Shown here: one piece after another, positions 17,059 to 24,954 of the stretch
Position numbering within the stretch: the stretch's first letter is position 1
Layout: every line of letters begins with the position of its first letter
Source of the DNA: Lachnospiraceae bacterium
GTDB taxonomy: Bacteria; Bacillota; Clostridia; Lachnospirales; Lachnospiraceae
Reading direction: 5' to 3'
Assembly (NCBI GenBank): GCA_024696005.1
Contig: JAILHF010000022.1
Location: 19,193 to 83,192, forward strand
DNA length: 64,000 bases
Made by a program: the position numbers and the translations under genes
The notes under the pieces: model-generated
What the model saw: the letters and a program-made list of their open reading frames with translations, nothing else
The model's database searches: none
What the model was told of the DNA's origin: nothing

Positions 17059-17988
17059 TTACGGCAGATATTTTCCTGCAGCCAGATAAAGTGCATACCA
17101 GTCGTGATGTGATAACTTCACTTCTGATGCTGCACATGCATCTTCAATATGTGCCGGGTTCATCGTGCCGATTATGGCCTGCATCTTTGCGGGATGTCTT
17201 AGTATCCACGCGATAGCTATTGCGGTCTTTGTTACATTCTCTCTGTCTGCCAGTTCGGCTAAAGATTTATTTAATTCCGGGAAATCAGGATTATCTATAA
17301 ATGTTCCTCCAAACATTCCCACCTGAAGAGGTGACCATGCCTGGATCGTGATATCTTTCAGTCTGCAATAATCAAGGGCATTGCCGTCGCGGTTAACGGA
17401 GAATTCCGTAGTTTTATTGTTCATATACAATGCCTGGTCTATTAACTGGGATTGTTCCAGAGAAAGCTGAACCTGATTTATGACAAGAGGCTGCTTCACA
17501 TATTTTTTCAGGAGCTCGATCTGCATGGGAACAAGATTACTCACTCCGAAGTATCTTACCTTCCCCTCTTTTTCGAGAGTATCAAAAGCTTCCGCCACCT
17601 CTTCAGGATCATACAGCACATCGGGTCTGTGCAAAAGCAGTGTGTCAAGGTATTCGATATTGAGTCTGCGAAGGCTGTCATCTACACTCGACAGAATGTT
17701 TTCTTTCGTCCAGTCAAACTCATTCCTGTCAAAGCACAAGCCGCACTTGCTCTGTATGAATATATCTTCCCTGTTGATCCCTGTCAGCGGAAAGGCTTCT
17801 GCGAAACGTGTCTCGGCGGCACCGTTTTCGCCATAGCAGGTTGCATGGTCAAAAAAATTAACACCATTATCAAAAGCTGTACGGATCACCTTTGCTGCAG
17901 CTTCCTTTGTTAACCCCGGCATTCTCATGCAGCCCTGTATAACAGCCGAAACATTCTGCGGTCCGTCTGCGATATTGATCATCTTCAT
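17059..17988 (-). CDS. Aldo/keto reductase
   Basis: A 309-residue TIM-barrel oxidoreductase. The catalytic tetrad is visible: Asp47, Tyr52, Lys81 and His120 (FFDHATCYG, SKCG, LLLHRPD). The C-terminal half has the usual NADPH-binding SPL and I-G-T-x-N-x-x-x-I elements (IIGTMNPAHI). It resembles the YdhF-like subgroup. A strong AAGGAGGG site precedes the ATG. It is upstream of the lyxose isomerase, so it may reduce a sugar aldehyde to a polyol or the reverse. An inverted repeat at 18006-18023 in its leader is a candidate operator. Confidence 0.9.
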   Translation of the reverse strand: MKMINIADGPQNVSAVIQGCMRMPGLTKEAAAKVIRTAFDNGVNFFDHATCYGENGAAETRFAEAFPLTGINREDIFIQSKCGLCFDRNEFDWTKENILSSVDDSLRRLNIEYLDTLLLHRPDVLYDPEEVAEAFDTLEKEGKVRYFGVSNLVPMQIELLKKYVKQPLVINQVQLSLEQSQLIDQALYMNNKTTEFSVNRDGNALDYCRLKDITIQAWSPLQVGMFGGTFIDNPDFPELNKSLAELADRENVTKTAIAIAWILRHPAKMQAIIGTMNPAHIEDACAASEVKLSHHDWYALYLAAGKYLP

Positions 17989-18005
17989 GGCTATAGCCCT
18001 CCTTT

Positions 18006-18023
18006 TATATCAATGATGATATA
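18006..18023. promoter_or_regulatory. Inverted repeat in the aldo/keto reductase leader
   Basis: TATATCA, four bases, TGATATA: a perfect seven-base inverted repeat 18-35 bases upstream of the aldo/keto reductase start. It could be an operator; no local regulator gene is next to it on that side. Confidence 0.4.
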
Positions 18024-18185
18024 TCACACGGGAATGCCATACTCCTTATATTCTGACCTTGCAATTCTCATATTTTGACGTAATGGTCTCTTGGGGACGG
18101 GGTTCATTAACTCCACTCAAATTTCGTTTTCTCTGCTTTCTCCATTTATCGGGAAGCAGGCCCCAATCGTCCCGCGGCACCTCCC

Positions 18186-18989
18186 TCACGCGCCGGCGCT
18201 GTTGTAGTGCCCCAGGCCGCTGCTCCACAGAAACTTCGCCGCGACCAGCGAAACAAATGCGATCAGCGGGGACAGGTACGCGAAGCAGGGATGGGGCAGG
18301 GGCTTCCCGAGCAGCCCTGCCACCGGATAATAGCCCGTGAACGCATAGGGCACGATGAAGCACAGCAGAAAACGCACGCCCTTGTTGTATATCGTGACAG
18401 GGTAATCCGTGTAATTCTTCAGTCCGTAGTTGTTGTTGGTAAGAAGCGAGACGATCTCTTCGCTCTTTACCGTCCAGAAACTGATCGAGCCCGTAAACAC
18501 CGTGATGGAAGAAAAGATCACGAATGCGGAGAGCATGTTCACGGCGTACCAGAGCAGCGACTGCGCGTTCCAGGCGATCGAAAGCTTCGACATGCTGCGG
18601 ATCCAGAAGTACACCGAAAGCACCAGGCGCGGGATGAAGGTATACTGAAACTGCTGCAGTACCATGTAGAGCATCGGACCGATCGGCCTGGTCAGGTACA
18701 GATCGAACTTCCCGCTGCGTATGAGCTCGCCCATGTCCTTCATCGGGCTCCAGAAGAAGAAGCAGCTCAGGCTGTAGGCCAGCCAGCTGGTCGTGAACAT
18801 GAACAGTACCTCGTCCCTGCTCCAGCCGGCTATGTTATCGAAATTCCGGAAGATGACCAGAAAACCGGCAAAGTAGATCCCGATCTGGATCGTGTTGGCG
18901 ATCAGTTCAAACAAAAGCGAGCAGTGATACGCAAGTTTTCCTTTCATGTAGATCACAACAAAGTGTCTGTACATTTTTAACAGATACAT
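18186..18989 (-). CDS. ABC-2 type transporter permease (second permease)
   Basis: A 267-residue membrane protein with about six hydrophobic segments. The sequence FELIANTIQIGIYFAGFLVI, GKFDLYLTRPIGPML and FIVPYAFTGYYP match the ABC2-family permeases that occur in pairs with a daunorubicin-resistance-like ATPase. It starts three bases after the upstream permease stop, with GGAGGG inside that gene's end. It forms the complex with the other permease and the ATPase. The substrate is unknown; exporters of this type handle drugs or lipids. Confidence 0.82.
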   Translation of the reverse strand: MYLLKMYRHFVVIYMKGKLAYHCSLLFELIANTIQIGIYFAGFLVIFRNFDNIAGWSRDEVLFMFTTSWLAYSLSCFFFWSPMKDMGELIRSGKFDLYLTRPIGPMLYMVLQQFQYTFIPRLVLSVYFWIRSMSKLSIAWNAQSLLWYAVNMLSAFVIFSSITVFTGSISFWTVKSEEIVSLLTNNNYGLKNYTDYPVTIYNKGVRFLLCFIVPYAFTGYYPVAGLLGKPLPHPCFAYLSPLIAFVSLVAAKFLWSSGLGHYNSAGA

Positions 18990-18992
18990 GAT

Positions 18993-19784
18993 TTACCCTC
19001 CCTGGACAATGAGTTTTTTCCGGCCCGCGTGCCAGGTCAATTCCGCGATGCCAAACAGGATGACGGCCCAAAGCAGCTGGACGCCGAGCTCCGAGCGGAT
19101 GCTATCCTGCGACATCGGCGTGGTGATGATGCTCACCGGTATGGCATAGATGGCACGGAAGGGCAGGAAGAGGTTGATCTTCGCCAGCAGATCCGGGAAC
19201 ATGGCCGCCGGGATCCACGCCCCCGACAGCAGCTTGTAGATCGCGGCAAGCAGCATGTTGAGCGGCCAGGTCACGATCAGCCAGAAGGCCATCAGGCCGA
19301 TGATCAGCGAGTACAAAAACTGGATCAGGTACGCAAGCAGAACGGAGAGGATCCCGTACGGCAGCTGCTCGCTGCACACCAGCGGCTCGCGGTAAAGGAG
19401 CGCGATCAGGATCGTGAGAGGAAGCGCGTACAGCACAAGCCCCGCCGCGCTTGTTCCGAGCTGCCGGAAAAAGACCATTGCCCGGAAATCCATGGGCCTG
19501 ATCAGGCGGTTCGCGATGTCGCCGGTCCGGATCTGCTGATTGATCCGGCCGATCACGTCGCATTCCACGAAGGCGGAAAGGATCGTCGCAACAATGACAT
19601 AGCGCAGCGTTCCGTCACGGCTCATGGGGACATCCTTTCCCGCATTCGAAGCGAAGAGGGCAGTCCACATGGCAAACTGCATGTAAAGATATACGATCTT
19701 CGAGACAAAGTTTGCCCGCACGGCGCCCGCATACGCGGTGTGTTCCTTTATTCCGATCCATGAATAATCCAGATATTTTCGCAT
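18993..19784 (-). CDS. ABC-2 type transporter permease (first permease)
   Basis: A 263-residue protein with six predicted membrane segments; RTGDIANRLIRPMDF near residue 90 is the conserved cytoplasmic loop that contacts the ATPase and is matched by GKFDLYLTRPIGP in the second permease, so the two are paralogous. ATG 19784 is preferred because GGGAGAAGAGG lies just ahead; a TTG six codons upstream is possible. It is the middle gene of the three-gene operon, 39 bases after the ATPase stop. Confidence 0.82.
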   Translation of the reverse strand: MRKYLDYSWIGIKEHTAYAGAVRANFVSKIVYLYMQFAMWTALFASNAGKDVPMSRDGTLRYVIVATILSAFVECDVIGRINQQIRTGDIANRLIRPMDFRAMVFFRQLGTSAAGLVLYALPLTILIALLYREPLVCSEQLPYGILSVLLAYLIQFLYSLIIGLMAFWLIVTWPLNMLLAAIYKLLSGAWIPAAMFPDLLAKINLFLPFRAIYAIPVSIITTPMSQDSIRSELGVQLLWAVILFGIAELTWHAGRKKLIVQGG

Positions 19785-19823
19785 CGTCCTCTTCTCCCGC
19801 AAATTCGATCCGCTGTAGTTTTC

Positions 19824-20615
19824 TCATGCTCCCCGGCAGAGCTGATCCGCCCTGCTCTCCGCTGCTTCCTGTTCCCCCGCAAGATAGATCTGCTTTATGA
19901 TCTCTTCGAGGTCCGTGGTCCCGTAGTTTTCTTTCAGCTCCCCAAGTGTTCCGTCGTAAATGATCGAACCCTTGTCGATGATGATCATCCTTTTGCAAAG
20001 CTTTTCGATGTCGGAAACATCGTGCGTGGTCAGGATGATCGTGGTGTGCCTTTCCCGGTTGATGCGCTCGATGAAATTGCGGATGCGTTCTTTGGAGAGC
20101 ACGTCTATCCCGATCGTGGGTTCGTCCAGGAACAGGATGTCCGGGTTGTAGAGCAGGGCCGCCGCCAGATCCGCCTTCATCCGCTGACCGAGGCTCAGGA
20201 GTCTGGGCGGCTGTCCGATGAATTCATCCAGCCCGAGGATCTCCGAAAAGAGTTCCATGTTCTCTTTGTAGACGGCTTCGGGAACACGGTACATGTCGCG
20301 GAACAGCTTCAGGGTATCCAAAACCGGGATGTCCCAGCACAGAACGCTTTTCTGTCCGAACACCACGCCGGTCTTCATCATGATCTGCTTCCGGTTCTTT
20401 TTGAAGCTCAGGCCGTCAATGGATACGGAGCCGCTGTCGGGGATCAGGATGCCGGTCATCATCTTGATGGTCGTGGATTTGCCGGCACCGTTGGGCCCGA
20501 TGAATCCGGTGATCTCTCCGTCGGGGATCGTGAATGAAACATGATCGACAGCGGTCTTTGCCTGTTTTTTCTTCAGCCGGTAGATCTTGGTAAGATTGTC
20601 CGCGTTGATGCTCAT
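19824..20615 (-). CDS. ABC transporter ATP-binding protein
   Basis: A 263-residue ATPase. Walker A GPNGAGKST is at 40-48, signature LSLGQ at 140-144, Walker B ILFLDE at 160-165 and the H-loop in LTTHD. The start is the ATG at 20615, eight bases after GGAG; an ATG two codons earlier is too close to the ribosome site. It is the first gene of a three-gene - strand operon with two permeases and is divergent from a LysR-type regulator that probably controls it. Type is the ABC-2 exporter class; the cargo is not evident. Confidence 0.9.
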   Translation of the reverse strand: MSINADNLTKIYRLKKKQAKTAVDHVSFTIPDGEITGFIGPNGAGKSTTIKMMTGILIPDSGSVSIDGLSFKKNRKQIMMKTGVVFGQKSVLCWDIPVLDTLKLFRDMYRVPEAVYKENMELFSEILGLDEFIGQPPRLLSLGQRMKADLAAALLYNPDILFLDEPTIGIDVLSKERIRNFIERINRERHTTIILTTHDVSDIEKLCKRMIIIDKGSIIYDGTLGELKENYGTTDLEEIIKQIYLAGEQEAAESRADQLCRGA

Positions 20616-20641
20616 CTGCATGTCTCCTTTCGCATTCGCTC

Positions 20642-20670
20642 TTGCATTCCGCCTTCGTTGTCTGTATAAT
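20642..20670 (+). promoter_or_regulatory. Promoter of the lysR gene
   Basis: TTGCAT, 17 bases, TATAAT on the + strand. The -10 box overlaps by five bases the -10 box of the opposing ABC promoter, so the two promoters cannot be occupied together. Confidence 0.65.
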
Positions 20671-20694
20671 AGCATCAACGGATGTATCAGTAAA
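20666..20694 (-). promoter_or_regulatory. Promoter of the ABC transporter operon
   Basis: On the - strand TTTACT (20689-20694), 17 bases, TATTAT (20666-20671). It overlaps the lysR promoter on the other strand. Confidence 0.55.
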
Positions 20695-20706
20695 ATTGAA
20701 ATAAAC

Positions 20707-20719
20707 GATGATTATCATC
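20707..20719. promoter_or_regulatory. Candidate LysR operator
   Basis: GATGATTATCATC, a perfect 6+1+6 palindrome, lies between the overlapping promoters and the lysR start, just upstream of the ABC -35 box. It carries the short dyad expected of a LysR site. Confidence 0.5.
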
Positions 20720-20744
20720 AAAATTCACGATAATGGAGGCTGCC

Positions 20745-21617
20745 ATGAACAACACGCAGTTTGAGACATTTCTGAAACTGGTCGAGACCAAAAGCTTTAC
20801 CGCCACGGCCAACATGCTCGGCTATGCGCAGTCGACCGTGACGACCCAGATCAAGCAGCTGGAGGAAGAGCTCGGCTGTCCGCTTTTCGACAGACTGGGA
20901 AAAACACTTGCCCTGACCGGCGAAGGTGAAAAACTGATCTCCCTCGCCGAGCAGATGCTGCAGCTGGAACGGGAGATCCTTCTGGAAGTGTCTCCCGAGA
21001 AGAACCCAACGGGGACCATAAAACTGGGCGTTTCCGAATCGCTATGCTATGACAGGCTTCCGGACAAGCTGCTGAAATACAAGAAAAAGAATCCCGGTGT
21101 CGACATACAGATCCAGTTCATCGAGCACGACAGCTTTCCCGCGCTTCTCAAAAGCGGAGCGCTGGATCTGGTCTATACCCTGAACCCGCTGATCGAAAAT
21201 CCGGAGTTGGAAATGATCTTCAAAAGAAAAGAGAAGCTCGGATTTTTTGCCTGTCCCGATCATCCGATCGTACAGAAAAAGAAAGTAAGGGAAAAGGACC
21301 TGGAAGGCATCCCCCTTCTGCTGACCTCGCACAAGTGCAGCTTCCGGAACATGCTGCTGCGCGATTTCAGCAAAGCGGGAATTCTTCCGAAGATAGAACT
21401 GGAGACCAGCAGCAAGGAGATCCTGAAGCAGTTTGCCATGAACGGGCTGGGTGTTGCTTTCATGCCGGCCATGGCCGCTGCCGCGGAGCTCAAGGCAAAG
21501 AAACTGAAAGAAGCAGACTGGGCCGGAGCCGCCTTTCCGATCTACTCACAGCTCTTCGTGCATAAAGACAAGCGCATCAATCGCGCGCTGGAAGACCTGA
21601 TCGGACTGATCGAATGA
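20745..21617 (+). CDS. LysR family transcriptional regulator
   Basis: A 290-residue regulator. The N-terminal helix-turn-helix (FLKLVETKSFTATANMLGYAQSTVTTQIKQLEEELGC region, residues 6-45) is followed by a linker helix and a type-2 periplasmic-binding-like effector domain from about residue 88. The start at 20745 follows TGGAGG; the ATG at 20733 overlaps that site. It is divergent from the ABC operon with overlapping promoters, so it is the likely regulator of the transporter and of itself. The effector is unknown. Confidence 0.92.
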   Translation: MNNTQFETFLKLVETKSFTATANMLGYAQSTVTTQIKQLEEELGCPLFDRLGKTLALTGEGEKLISLAEQMLQLEREILLEVSPEKNPTGTIKLGVSESLCYDRLPDKLLKYKKKNPGVDIQIQFIEHDSFPALLKSGALDLVYTLNPLIENPELEMIFKRKEKLGFFACPDHPIVQKKKVREKDLEGIPLLLTSHKCSFRNMLLRDFSKAGILPKIELETSSKEILKQFAMNGLGVAFMPAMAAAAELKAKKLKEADWAGAAFPIYSQLFVHKDKRINRALEDLIGLIE

Positions 21618-21633
21618 ACCAAGAGGCCACTCA
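21614..21633 (+). repeat. Imperfect direct repeat, left copy
   Basis: These 20 bases match 22698-22717 at 18 positions. They overlap the lysR stop and lie just before the phosphotransferase gene. Confidence 0.6.
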
Positions 21634-21653
21634 ATATAGGAGTTATAAAGAAA

Positions 21654-22730
21654 ATGATAGATTTTACAACAACAACTGCATGTGGAGAGTGTTGCATCGG
21701 CTGTTCCAAGAAGGAAGACGGATCATGTCCCGGATGTATACAGGCCGAAGGAAAAGTTCCCGATGCAATTCACCTTACCGAATTGCGGGAGGAATACATA
21801 AAGCAACACGCATCGTTCGATCCAGACAAGGCAGAGTGTATCGAAAGGGTTTTGTCACACTGGGAACTTGAGAATCCCGGAATTGAAAATCGCTACCATG
21901 AGGATTCCGAACGCTTGATCTACAGAGTTACAACGGCATCGGGAACGTATTTGTTGAAGGGATTCCCAGGAACCACACCGGAAACCAGGATTCAGGGAAA
22001 TGTTCAGGCTCATCTGTTTTTGGGAAACGAGCATGGCATGGCTCCTGTTTTGTATCCGACGAAGAGTGGAGAATACTATGTGGGCGATTCGGGATATTGG
22101 TTTTATCTGATGGAATATATCAACGGAAGACAGATGGAAGAAACACCTGAAGACGAATATAAACTCGCCCGGGAAACGCGGATAATGCATGCTTTACGGG
22201 GATACGGGTTGAAATCTCCATTGACACAGAGCAAGGAGAGATACTATAGCTGGTTTAGAAACCTTGACTTTGTGAAGGAATTTGACGAAATACTTGATTC
22301 AATCCCGGATTTTGATACGCAGGATCAGTGTTTCGTTCATACCGACATCGGACCGCACAATGCGATGCTGCGAGAAAATGGAGACGTTGCCTTTATTGAT
22401 CTGGATGATGCGGGCATAGGAAGCAGGTACCTGGACCTTGGTTGGCCGCTTATCATGCAGTTCGTGAAGTTTAACCACGAAACGGAAGAAATGACATATC
22501 GTTTTGACCTGGCCCTGGCTTTCCTGAAAGGATACTACGGCCGGGAGAACATCTCCAGAGAGGAATATGATCTGGTTTTTCATGGAGCCGTACAGATGCA
22601 TATTTCCTATATGCAGTCGTACGGCCCGTATGCTGTGGATTCACTTTGGAAGATACTAAAGTTCGGAATGAAACAAAAGGAAGCATTATGGGAAATGATG
22701 AACCAAGAGACCACTTACCAGTCAAAATAG
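21654..22730 (+). CDS. Phosphotransferase (APH/choline-kinase fold) with Cys-rich N-terminus
   Basis: A 358-residue protein in two parts. Residues 8-30 hold six Cys (10, 13, 14, 17, 25, 28) in a C-x2-CC-x2-C...C-x2-C pattern resembling the start of DUF3795 metal-binding proteins. From about residue 60 it is an APH-type kinase: Lys102 in LLKGFPG, the Brenner-like motif HTDIGPHN (His229, Asp231, Asn236) and the metal site IDLDD at 248-252. It probably phosphorylates a small molecule; drug resistance cannot be assumed. It is low in GC, flanked by imperfect 20-base direct repeats, and its 3' end overlaps the convergent lipoprotein gene by 16 bases. Confidence 0.75.
   Translation: MIDFTTTTACGECCIGCSKKEDGSCPGCIQAEGKVPDAIHLTELREEYIKQHASFDPDKAECIERVLSHWELENPGIENRYHEDSERLIYRVTTASGTYLLKGFPGTTPETRIQGNVQAHLFLGNEHGMAPVLYPTKSGEYYVGDSGYWFYLMEYINGRQMEETPEDEYKLARETRIMHALRGYGLKSPLTQSKERYYSWFRNLDFVKEFDEILDSIPDFDTQDQCFVHTDIGPHNAMLRENGDVAFIDLDDAGIGSRYLDLGWPLIMQFVKFNHETEEMTYRFDLALAFLKGYYGRENISREEYDLVFHGAVQMHISYMQSYGPYAVDSLWKILKFGMKQKEALWEMMNQETTYQSK
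22698..22717 (+). repeat. Imperfect direct repeat, right copy
   Basis: Second copy of the repeat at 21614-21633 (two mismatches). It codes for the end of the phosphotransferase and reaches exactly to the stop codon of the opposing lipoprotein gene. Confidence 0.6.
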
Positions 22731-23698
22731 GGGTAGTTTCCGAAGTAGCTGAATCCGAGGATCCCCCAGGTAAACACGCCGTTTTTCATCATTTCTCTCC
22801 AGCCCTCGGGACCCCCTATGGATTCAATGTAATCCGGGAACACATTTGCGCGGGTCGGTTCAATGCAATAATACCTATCCTCGTCCATCAGATAAGTCGG
22901 CTCATCGGATATGGTGGGATTATCCAGGCATTGCAGGCCGTTTTCAAATTCTACGACCGTATCACTGGCACTCTCACTTCCGTCATCACGATAGTTGCAT
23001 CTGTAGTTGACCTCTTCGTACAGGCCGTGCACAACAGATCCTTTCATGGTTGCGCTTTTTACAAAGTTTTCATCATACCCCTCCAGCACAAAATCCCCTT
23101 CCGGAAGGTCGTTTTCCCAGGATACATCATATATGTTTCCTTTCCAGTACGGCTCCGTGTAGAACTCGCTGTGTCCGGGCGCGAAGTCCGCGGCGTATTC
23201 GACCCAAACGCCTTCGCCTTCCCGCAGACCGTCCTTATACTCACCGAAATAGATAAAGGTATTGTTGATGTCAAAAATATCCGTGCCCAGGCTGACCTGA
23301 ACATGATAGGCACCGATCGGCCCGTATTGCGTATCATAGATCCGGTGGTCCGTTTCCGTGTCCGCAGCCATTTCGTGAGCAAGCTGTGCATACGCTTCGC
23401 CATTCATCAGCTCGAGGGCGGCTTTTCTGTCATCCTCACTGAGTGCTTTGGCAATGTCCACGAGCACGCCTTCTTCGAGCATTTCCAATCCGCTGTCATC
23501 CCCGGCTTCCTCAACCGGCTCTTCCTCTTCTTCCGCAGGTTCCTCCGTCACAGGCTCGGTCTGCTCATCCTTTTCTTCCTCAGCCGGAGTCGGCGTCGTT
23601 TCTTCTGCCTTTCCGTCATCCTTGCCGTTCTCTCCGCAGGCGATCATGGATGCGCTCATGGCTGCAGCCAGCAATAAACAAAGCATTTTCTTTTTCAT
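22715..23698 (-). CDS. Lipoprotein with MORN-like repeat
   Basis: A 327-residue secreted lipoprotein: a Lys-rich start, a hydrophobic core and a lipobox MIAC with Cys21, then a Glu/Pro/Thr-rich linker (25-68). The globular part contains FIYFGEYKDGLREGEGVWV near residue 148, a MORN-type motif, and further Gly/aromatic strands that may be degenerate repeats of it. It would sit on the outer face of the membrane. GGAGGG precedes the ATG and a strong promoter lies further upstream. It is convergent with the phosphotransferase gene. No specific function is recognised. Confidence 0.75.
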   Translation of the reverse strand: MKKKMLCLLLAAAMSASMIACGENGKDDGKAEETTPTPAEEEKDEQTEPVTEEPAEEEEEPVEEAGDDSGLEMLEEGVLVDIAKALSEDDRKAALELMNGEAYAQLAHEMAADTETDHRIYDTQYGPIGAYHVQVSLGTDIFDINNTFIYFGEYKDGLREGEGVWVEYAADFAPGHSEFYTEPYWKGNIYDVSWENDLPEGDFVLEGYDENFVKSATMKGSVVHGLYEEVNYRCNYRDDGSESASDTVVEFENGLQCLDNPTISDEPTYLMDEDRYYCIEPTRANVFPDYIESIGGPEGWREMMKNGVFTWGILGFSYFGNYPYFDW

Positions 23699-23737
23699 TT
23701 TTTCCCTCCGTTGTCAGCAAAAATATAAAGCAGACAA

Positions 23738-23766
23738 ACTATATACTTATATATATATAATGTCAA
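23738..23766 (-). promoter_or_regulatory. Promoter of the MORN lipoprotein gene
   Basis: TTGACA (23761-23766 on the - strand), a 17-base AT-repeat spacer, TATAGT (23738-23743). It is a near-consensus promoter in an AT-rich leader. Confidence 0.75.
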
Positions 23767-23855
23767 TATTTTTTCAAAGAAAGAACGGACTGAAGGTTTA
23801 TATCCTGTCACCATATGCAACAAGGGCTTGCTTTCCGAAAAATGGAGGAATCTCC

Positions 23856-24311
23856 GGCTGACACAAGTGCGAAAATAGAGGGGGTGTGTTAGCCGAAAGC
23901 CACGGATATCCGGAGAAAAGTAGTACTGCGGCTAACACAGCTGCCAAAATAGAGGGGTGTGTTAGCCGGGAACCACTGATATCCGGTGAATGAGGGCTTC
24001 TGCGGCTAACACAGCTGCCAAAATTGAGGGGGTGTGTTAGCCGAAGGACCTCGGTTGTCAGGAGAAAAGGAGTACTGCGGCTAACACAGGTTCCAAAATA
24101 GAGGGATGTGTTAGCCGAAAGTCTCGGATGTCGAAAGAAAGGAAGCAATAACAGCTAACACAATGTGCCAAAACAAGGGGTTGTGTTAGCCACATACTTC
24201 GGATAGCTGGCGAATGGGGGCGCCCGCGACTAACACAAGTACCCAAAAAGGGGGATGTGTTAGCCACATACCTCGGATATCTGAAGAAAGGGAACACCCG
24301 TGGCTAACACA
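23856..24311 (-). repeat. Tandem array 2: six and a half palindromic units, inverted relative to array 1
   Basis: Unit starts are 23856, 23930, 24004, 24079, 24153, 24228 and a half unit at 24302; the period is 74 or 75 because middles or spacers vary by one base. Arms are GGCTAACACA and TGTGTTAGCC; middles share CCAAAAtAgaGGG. The first unit has the variant arm GGCTGACACA preceded by ATGGAGGAAtCTCC, the same terminal structure as the right end of array 1 read in reverse. Bases 24106-24228 are the exact reverse complement of 15923-16045. With its AT-rich leader this explains most of the gene-free stretch 23699-24341. Confidence 0.92.
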
Positions 24312-24341
24312 GATGCCTAAAAACAGGCATTAATATCTCAT

Positions 24342-24947
24342 CTAAAAATCTAATAGTCTTAATAAAATGGTATAGTATCTCTCATCCATTTGATACTTAC
24401 CCTTAAAGTCATTCAGAATGCATGTCAGCCGGTCATTATAGTTTTCCTCATCAATAAGCCCGTCAAAATTCAGATAGGCTGCTATCTCATTCGCTACACT
24501 TATTCCAAGCTCTTTTTTGCCGGCCAGATATTTGATAAGACTTCGATGAAACAGTCTGGACATCTGATATGGTTCATCATTTCGTAAAGCGAATTCATTA
24601 CAGATCGTTTCATTTTTGGTAAACTTTCGTTCCTTTATGTTTTCGAAATGGAAAAACCTGCCATCCGGAACCTCAATCTTATCTATGATATCCAGATCAA
24701 CCGCCACCCCATCTTCATAAATGATTATAAGGATGCCGGCCGGATTACTTGTATGAGAAATGAATGCAGGCTTGCTGTATCCGTATATGAATTCCGACAG
24801 ATAAGCCGTATCACAATAAATGCTGACATCCACATCAGAAAACGCCGTTGCATTTCCACGAAGAAAAGAGCCGCCTAACCATATGTGGCATTTGTTTTTT
24901 TCGGCAAATTCTTTAAGATATTCAATATATTCCGGCTGATGATTCAT
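24342..24947 (-). CDS. Nucleotidyltransferase-domain protein
   Basis: A 201-residue protein of the Pol beta superfamily. GGSFLRGNATAFSDVDVSIY (GGS at 25-27, Asp38, Asp40) is the classic nucleotide and metal site; a third acidic residue is probably in AVDLDIID. The second half is helical, as in kanamycin- or MNT-type enzymes. The ATG at 24947 lies eight bases after the stop of the S66 peptidase gene, so they are one operon. It might adenylylate a small molecule or protein. Low GC. It ends next to array 2. Confidence 0.75.
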   Translation of the reverse strand: MNHQPEYIEYLKEFAEKNKCHIWLGGSFLRGNATAFSDVDVSIYCDTAYLSEFIYGYSKPAFISHTSNPAGILIIIYEDGVAVDLDIIDKIEVPDGRFFHFENIKERKFTKNETICNEFALRNDEPYQMSRLFHRSLIKYLAGKKELGISVANEIAAYLNFDGLIDEENYNDRLTCILNDFKGKYQMDERYYTILLRLLDF

Positions 24948-24954
24948 AACAGTA

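Noticed and set aside
22646..23860. Coding frames on the + strand opposite the MORN lipoprotein
   Set aside because: The - strand frame has a signal peptide, lipobox, ribosome site and near-consensus promoter; the + frames have none.
15810..24311. Integron cassette array with attC sites
   Set aside because: The arms end in GTTAGCC and not in the GTTRRRY core, units are too short to hold cassettes, and no tyrosine integrase is in the window.
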